Shown: in pieces, positions 8,731 to 18,451 of the stretch
Position numbering within the stretch: the first letter of the stretch is position 1
Layout of the letters: every line of letters begins with the position of its first letter
NCBI GenBank assembly: GCA_001970955.1
Contig: MPUH01000784.1
Coordinates: forward strand, 1 to 34,976
DNA from: Stentor coeruleus
Taxonomy: Eukaryota > Ciliophora > Heterotrichea > Heterotrichida > Stentoridae
Direction of reading: 5' to 3'
DNA length: 34,976 bases
Notes under the pieces: model-generated
Seen by the model: only the letters and a program-made list of their open reading frames with translations
Told to the model about the DNA's origin: nothing
Databases searched by the model: none
Made by a program: the position numbers and the translations under genes

Positions 8731-9981
8731 ATGAACATTTCTTGGAAAAACATGTACTCACGGAAAAGCACAAATGGGTTCTTTTCACCAAAACCCAGAC
8801 ATGGGTCTTTCCGTTTGCGTGGCTTGAATTATTTTAAAAAGCCTGAGAAACAAGAATTGAAAAAAGATGACAGCCAAAAGACTTTGATTGATAATCGGAG
8901 TATTTCAGATAGTTTTAATACAAGTATGCTGACAATGAATATGAGAAGTTATTCTTATAAACGAGCGGAATCAGAACTTAGGAATATTTTGAAGACAAAA
9001 GGAAGCTTGAAAGAAAAAATCAAAGTTAACAGAATTGAAAGCTCTCTTAATAGATCTGTGAGGTTTGTAAACACTAGTAAAAAATTGGTTAAGCATGACT
9101 CATCATTAAGCCCTGATGAAGCTAATTTAATTATAGATGAATACAGAAACGTTCGTAAACCCAAGATATGGAACTCTATTTTAGCTAACTATAAAGCTAA
9201 CCCAAAACACTTAATGGACCTTATTCCTATATCTCTAATGTGCAAAAAGAGTCTCACCCCCTGCGGGAAGACTCTAAAAAAGTTTTCATTCTCCCCAGAA
9301 TCCAAAGACAAATATCTAAGCCCAAGTCGTAACAAATTAATTTCCCCAATAAACAGCCCTAAGCAAAACAATCCTATATCTTCAACACCCAGTACACCTG
9401 AAGTAGTCGAAACCTTAAAAGAAAATCCTGACATAATAACCGATGATTGGGGAAAATCCTTATTACACTACAATTTAAAACATAAAATCCAATCATCAGA
9501 TATCCACATAATATCTGAAGAACAACTAAAAACAATTATAAGGAAAATCCCTAGTGATGAAACTGAATTAGATAAACTAAGAAATATCTGTTTAAAAACC
9601 CTTGAAATTTTACTTATGGAGCTTCTTGGTACACATCAAGATTTTATGAAATTTCAATCAGCTTATTCAAATCCTTTACCTTCAGTTGTCAGAACTTTAA
9701 TCGGTAACTGCTTAAATCTTTTTGCTTTAAGAAAAGAAACATCAGAGATTATTGATAAAGCTATTAAAAGAGAAAGGATGATAAGGAAAATTTCTAATGC
9801 AAGTAAAGAGGATATAATAATGATATTTAAGATATCTAAAGATATAAGGGATAAAATCAAAGCTTGGTTGAAACTAGAAAGTGTGCCTTTTGATAAATTT
9901 GTGTTTAAAGGGAAGGATTATTTGATGAAAATGAATGAAGATCTTGTGGGTATGCAAAAAGCTATGTTTAAATACAAATAA
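8731..9981 (+). CDS. hypothetical protein, 416 aa
   Basis: Intact frame from ATG at 8731 to TAA. The first 150 or so residues are Lys/Ser/Arg-rich, likely disordered. The middle (about 185-235) is Pro/Ser-rich, with SPR, SPK and SPS motifs that could be proline-directed kinase sites. The C-terminal 170 residues are predicted all-helical, with a hydrophobic core, and look like a folded domain (blocks ELLGTHQDFMKFQ and VRTLIGNCLNLFALRKE). No named domain is recognised. A seven-codon upstream frame at 8708-8731 ends with TAA overlapping the A of this ATG. The gene shares a 76-bp divergent upstream region with the thioredoxin-fold gene. The C-terminal domain is the best region for a homology search. 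Confidence 0.75.
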   Translation: MNISWKNMYSRKSTNGFFSPKPRHGSFRLRGLNYFKKPEKQELKKDDSQKTLIDNRSISDSFNTSMLTMNMRSYSYKRAESELRNILKTKGSLKEKIKVNRIESSLNRSVRFVNTSKKLVKHDSSLSPDEANLIIDEYRNVRKPKIWNSILANYKANPKHLMDLIPISLMCKKSLTPCGKTLKKFSFSPESKDKYLSPSRNKLISPINSPKQNNPISSTPSTPEVVETLKENPDIITDDWGKSLLHYNLKHKIQSSDIHIISEEQLKTIIRKIPSDETELDKLRNICLKTLEILLMELLGTHQDFMKFQSAYSNPLPSVVRTLIGNCLNLFALRKETSEIIDKAIKRERMIRKISNASKEDIIMIFKISKDIRDKIKAWLKLESVPFDKFVFKGKDYLMKMNEDLVGMQKAMFKYK

Positions 9982-10091
9982 AAAGGAAAATGTTTATAGT
10001 TTTTATATGAAATGATTATTATGATAAGTTTTTTTAGGTCTTAAACTAAAACTATATTACTATATTCTAATCCTATATCGTCTCAATAACC

Positions 10092-12434
10092 CTATTCATG
10101 GTATTTCTTTTTCACATATTGCACTCCGGATTTCGTAATTTTTTCTTCTATTGATATCACATCTTCTTTTGGCTTTTTTATTATCTCAGCAGCTTGATCT
10201 GGGTTTCCCCAGGCTTTAGGTTTTGGTTCTCTTGGAACATTTTCTGCTTTTTTTGTATATTTCATATCTTTTTTAACTTCTTCGATAGGCTTTTTGATTT
10301 CTTCGGAAATTTTAACTTCATTTTGATAGTTTGGCTTTTCTTGATAATGTTTAGGTTTGTATCTTGAGTTTCCTTCTTCGTAGTTTCGTTGTTGGTCGTA
10401 GTTTTTGTAGTTGTTGTTGTTGTAACGCTTTTTGTTTTGGTAGGGTTTTTGGTATTCTTGATGTCGAGGGTAGTCGTTTTTATCTTCTGGTGGTGCTTCG
10501 AGGGTTCTTTTTTCATACATTTTATCAAAGTTCTTCTCGGCTGACTCTTTTGGATTTTGGGTGGATGGCTTTTGGGTTTTTTCTTCGTCTCTGTGAGGCG
10601 GGTTTTGTGACTGGAGCTTTTCAACCTGCTGCTCGACTGGCTTTTCGACGAGTTTTTGCACAACTTTTTCCATGAGTTTGTTTGTTGGCTTTTCTACAGT
10701 CTTTTCTATAGTCTTTTCTATTGGTTTTTCTACAGCCTTTTCTATATTTTTTTCTATAGGTTTTTCTATAATATTTTCTATTGGTTTTTCTACAGTCTTT
10801 TCTATAGGTTTATTTGATTGTTTTTCTATATGATGTTCTATCAGCTTTTCTTCTATTTTTTCTATAGTTTTCTCTTCAGATTTTACCACAGATTTCTTAA
10901 CATATTTTTCACCAGTCTTAACAACAAATTCTTCATCATTTCTCCCAGTATCAAACCCTTCATTCCTATCAGCATACCTATCATATTTCTCATATTTCTC
11001 ATATTTCTCATATTTCTCATACTTATCATACCTCTCATATCCTCCCTGTCTCCTTTCTCCATTCTTATTCCTCCCCTGCCTAAATCTTCTCCCCCCTTGA
11101 TGACCCCTATATCCTCTATACTGGCCAACTCTTTCATAATTATCATGCTCAGCAATTTCAATAACAACTCCTTGCGTCTCTTCCATAACCCCCTCTCCAA
11201 AATTTTCACACTCTTTTTTTCTCTCATTTTCACTATCTTTTTTCATCTCATTTTCATTAACCTTTTTCTTCTCATTTTCCTCTTCATTTTTCCTTTCATT
11301 TTCAATAACATTTTTCTTTTCATTTTCAATAATTTTTATCTTTTCATTATCATTATCTATCTTAATATCAATTTTTTTCTCATCACTTTTAAGATTTTCT
11401 ACTTCTTTAACTTCAGTTTGTGCTTTAGCCTGAGGATCTTTGATTCTATACTTTTTTTCTTCTTTTTTTACTTCTTCTCTTTTGACTTCTTCTTTTACAA
11501 CTTCATATTTTTCTTCAGTTTGATACTTTTTATTTTCCTCAAGCTTTTTTTCAAATTCCAAATCCTTATTCAGTGTATCTATAGGTTTAGCTTGTCCAAA
11601 AGGATTAGATTTTGGCTTTGGCTGTTGGACAACTTTAGCCTCAGCTGGTTGTGAAAAACCTTCACCACTTGGGGCAATGACAATTTTCGTAGGCTTTCCT
11701 TCAAAGTTTTTAGGTCTATCCATTTTTTTCTCATAGTTTTTAGACTCTTTATACCCTTTATCATCATAATTTTTATGCTCTTTATAACCCCTTTGCTCAT
11801 AAGACTTATGTTCTTTATAACTTCTTTCTTCATATTGCTTAGGGTCTTTATAACCTCTTTGCTCATAAGACTTATGTTCTTTATAGTTTCTTTCTTCATA
11901 TTGTTTAGGGTCTTTATAGTTTCTTTCTTCATATTGTTTAGGGTCTTTATAATTTCTATTCTCATAATTGTCTTTTTCATAATAATTCTGTCTTCCACCT
12001 CGGCGAACTCCTCGTCTACCTCCCCTTCTTCCTCTATCTTCTCTGTAATTATGATAATTATCTGAGATGTTTACAACAAGATCTCGGCCTTGGATATTTT
12101 CAGAAGCCTTTGCGGCCACTAACAAAGTATCTTCTAAGTTGTCCAAGGTTATCATTGCTGTACCTAAAAAGTTTTCATTATCATAATTATATTTGAGTGA
12201 AGCACTCTTTGACACTCCAAGTTCTTTTAGTAAAGTTTGCTCAGTCAATCTATAAGAGATATTAGAAAGAGTTAGAGAAATCGGCAGGTCTCTGGATTTT
12301 AATGCTGAGATCAAAGAGTCTTTTTTATAGTCATGGACAGGCACATGTGATTTTGATTGAGGAACCACTGGTTCTTCATGGTCACTCCATTCGTCATCAC
12401 TTTCGTCTGCCCAGTTTGGTTTAGGTTTTTCCAT
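10092..12434 (-). CDS. eIF4B-like translation initiation factor
   Basis: A 780-residue frame from ATG at 12434 to TAG. The order of parts matches eIF4B. An acidic N-terminus (ADESDDEW) is followed by an RNA-recognition domain at about 50-125 (ISLTLSNISYRLTE... GRDLVVNISD). Next comes an RGG/RRGGRR box, about eight 10-residue Tyr/Lys/Glu repeats at 145-245 (NYKDPKQYEE type), and the eIF4B-type motif NPFGQAKPIDT at about 278. A Tyr-rich KYEKYEKYEKYD block near 475 recalls the eIF4B DRYG region. An EKPIEK repeat tract at about 540-600 precedes a C-terminus containing KAWGNPD. eIF4B stimulates the eIF4A helicase and mRNA recruitment in the cytoplasm. Family assignment rests on the RRM, the FGxAKP motif and domain order. 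Repeat tracts are expected to vary in length. Confidence 0.75.
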   Translation of the reverse strand: MEKPKPNWADESDDEWSDHEEPVVPQSKSHVPVHDYKKDSLISALKSRDLPISLTLSNISYRLTEQTLLKELGVSKSASLKYNYDNENFLGTAMITLDNLEDTLLVAAKASENIQGRDLVVNISDNYHNYREDRGRRGGRRGVRRGGRQNYYEKDNYENRNYKDPKQYEERNYKDPKQYEERNYKEHKSYEQRGYKDPKQYEERSYKEHKSYEQRGYKEHKNYDDKGYKESKNYEKKMDRPKNFEGKPTKIVIAPSGEGFSQPAEAKVVQQPKPKSNPFGQAKPIDTLNKDLEFEKKLEENKKYQTEEKYEVVKEEVKREEVKKEEKKYRIKDPQAKAQTEVKEVENLKSDEKKIDIKIDNDNEKIKIIENEKKNVIENERKNEEENEKKKVNENEMKKDSENERKKECENFGEGVMEETQGVVIEIAEHDNYERVGQYRGYRGHQGGRRFRQGRNKNGERRQGGYERYDKYEKYEKYEKYEKYDRYADRNEGFDTGRNDEEFVVKTGEKYVKKSVVKSEEKTIEKIEEKLIEHHIEKQSNKPIEKTVEKPIENIIEKPIEKNIEKAVEKPIEKTIEKTVEKPTNKLMEKVVQKLVEKPVEQQVEKLQSQNPPHRDEEKTQKPSTQNPKESAEKNFDKMYEKRTLEAPPEDKNDYPRHQEYQKPYQNKKRYNNNNYKNYDQQRNYEEGNSRYKPKHYQEKPNYQNEVKISEEIKKPIEEVKKDMKYTKKAENVPREPKPKAWGNPDQAAEIIKKPKEDVISIEEKITKSGVQYVKKKYHE
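10680..10860 (-). repeat. short EKPIEK-encoding repeats
   Basis: Irregular tandem repeats of a 12- to 18-base unit encode EKPIEK, EKTIEK and EKTVEK strings within the eIF4B-like gene. Lysine and glutamate alternate with branched residues, probably a charged extended or helical linker. Confidence 0.7.
11720..11970 (-). repeat. 30-bp coding tandem repeats in eIF4B-like gene
   Basis: About eight tandem 30-base units encode 10-residue repeats alternating two types, ending in DPKQYEER and EHKSYEQR. The units are nearly identical at DNA level, suggesting recent expansion or homogenisation by slippage or unequal exchange. Confidence 0.8.
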
Positions 12435-14192
12435 TTATTAGTAGATAAAAACCTCACCTATGATTGAGGATTGCCTTTGATTTAGAAAGTTTGATACTAT
12501 GAGAAGGTATAAAGTATGAGTATTGATAAAAATATAAAAATGGGTTTTGATAGAATTTTGTATTGTGAAGGTTTTTAAATATATATGGTATTAAGATGAG
12601 AAATTTAAGGATTATGATCATGATTTGTTATGAAATAGGGCTAAATGTGATATTTTAAAAGGAAACTAATAGGTTTAAGGATGGTTGAAAAACTAGAAAA
12701 AATTGTCCTGGAAACTAGAGAGGTTGAGGTTTTGATGGAAAATTTTAACTCTGAAGGATTTTTTGGAGTTTAAATTTGGGGCAAAAAAATTTTGGTATTG
12801 GTTTTATAAAATGAAGAAATTTATATTTGAATTATGATTAAATAAGAATGAGTAGTTTTTGGATCTTTGATATTTAATGAGTTTATGCTTATAAAGTAGT
12901 TTTTTTATAAAGAATTATAGATAGGTTTATAGATTTGTTTTATAGATATAATATTATATAAGATTTTTCTAAGTATAAAAATATAAGTGAGATATAAAGG
13001 CTTAAGTTTAGTTAAGATATTTTTGGTTTTAATAGTATATTCAAACAAAAGCTGAATATTCATTATAAAAAAAAAAATAATCCAAGCTTAAATGCATAAT
13101 TTTAGATAAAATTGTTTGAAGTTTATTTCTAAATTCCGTATTTGACTAGTTTATGATTCAGATTTAGGTGTTAGGATACTAGAAAAAAAGTAAATTTTAT
13201 AATAAAATGCATATACTAATATAAAAGTTAAAAGATATTATAAAGCATATCACAAAGTTTTTACAAAACCTTTGCATTATTCAAATTTCATTAGTCTATT
13301 CAATGAGAATTTCCCTTATATTATAACAATTCTAATATCAAAAATTCAGCTAAACCTAAACAAAGGTACCAAAAACTCATCCTGATATCAAACTAAGCTG
13401 TAAAATATTTTCTAAGTAGTTTTTTGTTAGTTTTTACTTTTAATGCTAATATTTTTTGGGAAATGATTTCATAGCATAAAATATATACAAATTAATATAA
13501 AATTATGCACAAGTTTTAAATACTTAAAACTTTGAACATTGTAAATGTATTTATCATTGAGTCTATAAGCTATTGAAAAATTCGATTTTCCTAAATTAAG
13601 CATGAACCATTATAACAGTGAAACCAAAACATTTTTTATTACACTACACAATTTTTCAAAAATTTTAAACAATAAAATCTTCAAATATCCTAAACGTTCC
13701 TTTTTCTACCTCATCTATCTTTCTAACTTCTAATATCTTTCTTAATTCTAAATAGCCTTAAGTATCTATACGATATTAAATGTGCTTTACCTTAATTTTA
13801 TTTGAATAAGCAACTAAAGCCTATACCATCAGTTTCACAATAATCATCCAACTAAAGCAATCGTCCTCCTATATTTCCAAACTTTCAATCTATATCTTCA
13901 AATAAAAAACTCTACCTTCCAAAAAAGTTGCATTTCAAAAAAACCATAAAATTCTCAGCACATCAACACTACCCTTTAACACAAGGGATATAATTTTATC
14001 CTATATAGGGACNTTCAAAAAAACCATAAAATTCTCAGCACATCAACACTACCCTTTAACACAAGGGATATCAAATTATCTTTCTCAATGCCAATGCACA
14101 AAACATCATCTTCATCCCTTCCTAAAGTGAAATCATTCAAAAAAACGCTTATCTTATCTAAACTTCATCGACATATTTGCTTATAAACGGCT
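12435..14192. other. long intergenic region with assembly gap
   Basis: About 1.75 kb between divergent genes. 12435-12900 is G-rich and C-poor on the plus strand (upstream flank of the minus-strand eIF4B gene). From about 13580 to the transacylase start it is C-rich and G-poor (upstream flank of a plus-strand gene). The middle is very AT-rich. A single N lies at 14013. No RNA gene or intact coding frame is recognised. Confidence 0.55.
13934..14071. repeat. 58-bp direct repeat flanking an N (assembly join)
   Basis: Bases 13934-13991 are repeated exactly at 14014-14071, with 21 bases plus one N (14013) between. The same arrangement occurs at 33942-34115. It is best read as two contig ends overlapping by about 58 bases that were joined with an N rather than merged, so the duplication is probably not in the genome. 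Confidence 0.75.
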
Positions 14193-15140
14193 ATGAGCAA
14201 ACGTGTTCTCTTATTCCCAGGCCAGGGTATCCAATTTGTGGGTATGGCAGACACTTTCGCCAAATTCAAATGGAACTCAGAAATCCTCAATCGTGTTGAT
14301 GATTCCTTAGGCTTTCCAGTAATTTCTAATCAGCTTACTAAACTCATGCGGGAAGGTCCAGAAGAACAATTAAATCTAACTGAATATGCTCAACCAGCTA
14401 TAATGACTTCATCTATTGTAAGCTTTATATAGCTTCATTGGAAATACATGAGTGAAATGTATGGAATAATGGAAAGTAGTTTTTCTTTTGCCTTAGGACA
14501 TTCTCTTGGTGAATATACCGCATGTGTTATAGGTGGAGCTATTAGTATTGAAGATGGGGTCAAACTTGCTTACATAAGAGGCAAGTCTATGCAAGAAGCA
14601 GTCAATGGATTATCAATACGTATGACTGCTGTTATGGCATCTGAAGCCATTGTAAGAAAAGCTTTATCTGAAGTCACTTTTGATGGAACTTGTGAGATTG
14701 CTGGAATCAACCATGATCGACAAGTTGTCCTTAGTGGAACTAGGGATTCTGTTGATCTTATTGCTGATTATATTAAAAAACATTATAAAGTCCCAGTTAA
14801 ACACCTTAATGTTAGTGCGCCTTTCCACTGCAAATTAATGAAACCTGCTGCTGATAGGATTAAAATAGAACTTGAAAAAATCACAGTTTTAAGTTCAAAA
14901 TTGCCTGTGATTTCTAATGCTACAAGCTTACCGGTGGTTACCCCTGATGAGATTAAAAAGAGTTTGGTGGATAATATTGTCAATCCGGCTATGTTTTTAA
15001 GAGGAATGGAGTATGTGTTAAGTCATGGCTGCAGTCTTTTTACTGAATATGGATCGAAAAAAATACTCTCTGGCCTTGCATCGAAGATTATACAAGATAG
15101 AAAACTTGATGGCTTAGCTGTGGATATTCATGATAAATAG
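14193..15140 (+). CDS. malonyl-CoA:ACP transacylase (FabD/MCAT)
   Basis: Joining 14193-14417 to 14433-15140 across a 15-nt intron gives a 310-residue protein, the usual FabD length. It moves the malonyl group from CoA to acyl carrier protein, the step that feeds type II fatty-acid synthesis. Family motifs are all present: FPGQG at residues 9-13; GHSLGEY with nucleophile Ser99; GINHDRQVVLSG; SAPFHCKLM with the catalytic His at about 207; and FTEYGSKKILSGL near the end. In eukaryotes without a plastid this pathway is mitochondrial. From this ATG the fold begins at once, with no targeting peptide. An in-frame ATG at 14088 opens a 32-codon basic stretch that ends in TAA 9 bases before this start, so how it reaches mitochondria is unclear. 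Confidence 0.92.
14418..14432 (+). other. 15-nt intron
   Basis: GTAAGCTTTATATAG, 15 bases, begins GTA and ends TAG. Without removal it adds an in-frame TAG inside the transacylase. Removal joins the N-terminal part to the GHSLGEY part in frame. Its size is that of the minimal introns known in Stentor. Confidence 0.93.
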
Positions 15141-15284
15141 ATAGAGCTATTATAATATGATATGAATTTTATTGGGTTTTAAGGGGAAATTGGTTTATGT
15201 AAAGTAACTTTAAGACCCGATATGATGAAAGAGTTTTTTTATCCTATAAAATAACATCGGATTTATAAAACCATATAATTTTTA

Positions 15285-16370
15285 CTAGCTTTTAGTATTA
15301 TTGATCAATATAAACGGTTCTCTTGTGACATTATCATACTCTTCACTCTTTGATGAAAAAGTGTTTTTTTTTTCATTTATAAACTTCTTAAACTCATCCT
15401 CTGTCTTAATCCCTCTACTCTGTGCTTCCTTGAGTTCCTCAAGTTTAAGTTTCAAAATATACTCTTTAACCAGCCCTTCAAATAAAGTTTGATGTTTTTC
15501 AGGAGGCATCAATCTAGCATAAGGTTTCAAAGCTTGATAAATCGTCTTTTCTATAATATTATTCTTATACTTCTTCTCATTTGCTAGCTCCAAAGGCCAT
15601 CGATCAATAACAAAATTTTTCCTCTCCTCCCTTTCATCTAAAACCTTATTATACACCTCTAACTGTTTAAGTTTGATTTCTGTATCTTCAGTTTTATCAT
15701 CATCATAAAATTCTAAATCAGCTAAATACATTTCTATATCATTTTCATATTCAATTTCAAAATCTCTTCTTAAAGGCATATACCCAGCAAATTCACTTAA
15801 AGGATGTTTTTCTATTTCTGGTCTTTTTTCAGGCTGTGGGACAGGTTGTTCTTCTATTTCCATGCTTGCTTTGAGTTCAAGGTTTTCTTGATCTGAAGTG
15901 ATAATAAACCCTTGATCATTTCTATACGAGAGGACTGGGAAATTTCTTAGCTGATTCATAGCATTAAGAAGGTATATAAGCTTATAATGTTTTTCGCATT
16001 CCCAGGCTGATTTTTTAGATCCTAAATGTTCGCTTATACAACCCCAGTTGCCGTATCCGAATTTCAATAAACCTTCTAATAACATAACCTCATCTTTACC
16101 AGACCAGTCATGGACGAATAAAGGGAATTTCACTGGGTCTATGACAAAGTATTTATGTGAAGTCAGATGATCAGGCTTACTTTTTGCATAGGCAAAACAC
16201 GGAATGCAATAGAAAAGATTCGAACACTCACTACATTGAATATAAGTACATCTTGTAATATCTTTCAAACAAAACTCACATGAAATCTGTTTTAATCCTC
16301 CCTTGCGTTTCTATATGGATTTTACAAGTTTTTTAAGTATTGACTTGTAACTTTGCTCAGATCCTTCCAT
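15285..16370 (-). CDS. ADA2-like transcriptional adaptor (ZZ + SANT)
   Basis: Joining 16370-16326 to 16310-15285 across a 15-nt intron gives 356 residues. The short first exon supplies MEGSEQSYKSILKKL, and the second begins with the front of the zinc finger. Domains: a ZZ zinc finger at about 24-70 (CEFC, CSEC and later Cys/His), a SANT/Myb domain at about 75-125 (WSGKDEVMLLEGLLKFGYGNW), then the ADA2 hallmark GYMPLRRDFEIEYEND and a helical region. ADA2 links the GCN5 histone acetyltransferase to nucleosomes in SAGA/ADA-type complexes in the nucleus. The usual C-terminal SWIRM domain is not seen, so the protein is shorter than yeast and animal ADA2. The frame without the intron would lose the first Cys pair of the ZZ finger. 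Confidence 0.9.
16311..16325 (-). other. 15-nt intron
   Basis: On the coding strand GTAAAATCCATATAG, 15 bases. It contains an in-frame TAG at its end. Removal joins a 15-codon first exon to the ZZ finger and restores its first CxxC pair. Confidence 0.92.
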
Positions 16371-16430
16371 ATATTAGAAATTAAACCATTATCTTTACTT
16401 AAAAGACCTGTTATAATTTCTTATACTACA

Positions 16431-18434
16431 TTATCGGAACTTCATTTTTTTCATAAGGACTTTATGGATTATATCAACTTCACTTAGTTGATGTGGAAGG
16501 AAACAGATAATATCACTGCCTGATGGGAAGTTTTTAGAGTCGGTGAAGTTGGAGACAAGGCCTTGACCCCATCCAAAAATTTGACCTTTTGTTGTTAAGG
16601 AGAGGATGGAGTTTTCCCCACAGATAAGATCGACGATGTTGTTGAGGGATACAATTTTGCTTGGTTTTTTAGTAAAAGTTGTTGAGTTGCCTAAACCTAG
16701 CTGGCCTTGTTCGCCTGAACCCCAAACGAAAATCTCCCCGTTTTCAAGTAGACATGCTGAGAAAAGAGCCCCTGCTGATACTTTAATAGCTTTTCCTGGT
16801 AGTTTAACTTCATGGCTTTGAGGGTTTTCTACACCTAATTGACCATCTTCATTCCATCCAAAAGCATTAACTTTACCATCAACTGTCAAAGCTAGAGTAT
16901 GAGCTTCCCCACAAGCTACAGACATAACACTATTAATCCATTTTACTCTCATAGGTTTTAAAGCACATTGACCAATATCATCTTTAACAAGTTTTTCACT
17001 ATCAATACCTAATTGGCTTACATCACCTCTTCCCCAAGTCCAAAGTTCACCTGATGCTGTAACTGCTGCTGTATGATAAGCTCCACATTCTAAATAAACA
17101 ACATTTTTATTGAATATCGAATTGATTGCAGTTGGATGCGAACACGACTTTTTACCTTCATGGCCAAGACATCCAGAAGCTCCATATCCCCAAGTAAGGA
17201 CTTTACCATCAATTGTCACTATTGCTGCATGTTCATATCCACAAGAAACTAGCCTGACATTCAAATTCTTCAACTGTCTTAAGATTTTTGGTGTAAAAAG
17301 ACTTATAATCGGTGCAGAAGGGTTTTTATATGTGATATGCCCCCGACTTTGTCGGGGGATGTTAGAAAATTCAAGGCTTGGAGAAGCTGAAAACCCAACA
17401 GCGGCCATAGAAAAAACCAGCTGCAGAGCTTTGATTTCATTACGTGAGTCGCGGCTTTCAACAACTTGAAACTCTTCAGGTTCTTCAAATACAGCAATTT
17501 TCCTAATAAGTGGAGATGTCAAATCAGGTGTCTCAACACTAAAATTCGCCGAATTTGAAGATAAACTTTCTTGGGTCTTTGGATTACTATTCATATTCTT
17601 AGGAAAATTGTCAATATCCGTCAGCTTATCCTTAGAAGCTGTTTGTCCAGGTAAAAACACCCTATTTGCAGCACTTATTCTAATCGACCCTTCATCATTA
17701 ACCGTATCCATATCTTCATCATAATCATACAATTGTGCTTTCTTCAAAGCATCAATAGAATTATATAAAAACTTACTTTCTTCATCATAAGTTTCAGGAA
17801 GGAGTTCAACAAACATCTCAGAATGTTTTAAATCCATTGATGAAACCAAAGCTTCATCACTACTTAAAACATCTTTTCCTTCCCAATCAATTTTGCTCAT
17901 CTCTTCAGCACAAGGGCTAAATACAATCTCATTACTTTTGACACTAGAAAAACTCAACCCAGTATCAAGATTTAAATTCACAAAATAAGTCTGCCCAAGG
18001 GAAGATTCAGAGCTTACAATACTTGGTCTTTTAAAGCTTTCTCCATGACGATTATGTCTTAAATACGAGCTGCTCATTTCTAAAGTGTTTTTATAACTAG
18101 ATATATAAGAGCTAGCATCAGATGGAAGACCTGACCTTGTACTACGTTGGAAAGGACTTCTTTGATGGAAGTACTGAAAGGTTTGCCTCATGTCAATAGT
18201 ATCAGCTGAGGTAAAACTAGATAAATTTAATAACGTCCTTGAAGGCTTTTGTAAAGTTAGCACAGGGAACTTATATAAAGGATCAGATGAAATCCCATGA
18301 AACGAATCCTGATGCTTAGAAAACAACACTGAATAATTCGCTGAGGACTGGATTACTATAGAAGTGTTCCTTGAATGTAAATTCGTTACACTTTCTACGA
18401 GTTTTTCACTATGTGAGGTCCCTTTTCTGTCCAT
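16431..18434 (-). CDS. RCC1-repeat protein
   Basis: A 667-residue frame. The first ATG is at 18434; five codons upstream in frame begin with TTG and are not used here. Residues 1 to about 375 are Ser-rich and low in complexity, likely disordered. Residues about 380-655 form RCC1 repeats of about 50 residues, with the typical VSCGYEHAAIVTIDGKVLTWGYG..GCLGH pattern repeated about five times (WTWGRGDVSQLG, NAFGWNEDGQLG, FVWGSGEQGQLG). This is a beta-propeller used for protein or chromatin contacts and, in RCC1 itself, Ran nucleotide exchange. Seven blades are usual; fewer clear repeats are seen here. The long N-terminal extension suggests a non-RCC1 regulator. It lies 60 bases from the ADA2 start and 17 bases after the stop of the gene upstream. 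Confidence 0.87.
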   Translation of the reverse strand: MDRKGTSHSEKLVESVTNLHSRNTSIVIQSSANYSVLFSKHQDSFHGISSDPLYKFPVLTLQKPSRTLLNLSSFTSADTIDMRQTFQYFHQRSPFQRSTRSGLPSDASSYISSYKNTLEMSSSYLRHNRHGESFKRPSIVSSESSLGQTYFVNLNLDTGLSFSSVKSNEIVFSPCAEEMSKIDWEGKDVLSSDEALVSSMDLKHSEMFVELLPETYDEESKFLYNSIDALKKAQLYDYDEDMDTVNDEGSIRISAANRVFLPGQTASKDKLTDIDNFPKNMNSNPKTQESLSSNSANFSVETPDLTSPLIRKIAVFEEPEEFQVVESRDSRNEIKALQLVFSMAAVGFSASPSLEFSNIPRQSRGHITYKNPSAPIISLFTPKILRQLKNLNVRLVSCGYEHAAIVTIDGKVLTWGYGASGCLGHEGKKSCSHPTAINSIFNKNVVYLECGAYHTAAVTASGELWTWGRGDVSQLGIDSEKLVKDDIGQCALKPMRVKWINSVMSVACGEAHTLALTVDGKVNAFGWNEDGQLGVENPQSHEVKLPGKAIKVSAGALFSACLLENGEIFVWGSGEQGQLGLGNSTTFTKKPSKIVSLNNIVDLICGENSILSLTTKGQIFGWGQGLVSNFTDSKNFPSGSDIICFLPHQLSEVDIIHKVLMKKMKFR

Positions 18435-18451
18435 GTTAATTATGTTCAAAT

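Noticed and set aside
10818..11654. 278-codon Phe/Ile/Leu-rich plus-strand frame that looks like a membrane protein
   Set aside because: It is the antisense shadow of the Glu/Lys-rich eIF4B-like gene; GAA/AAA/GAG codons read backwards give Phe and Leu.
13934..14071. 58-bp direct repeat as a real genomic repeat or insertion footprint
   Set aside because: It flanks an N and is matched by the same pattern in the aquaporin gene, where collapsing it restores the frame, so an assembly join is more likely.
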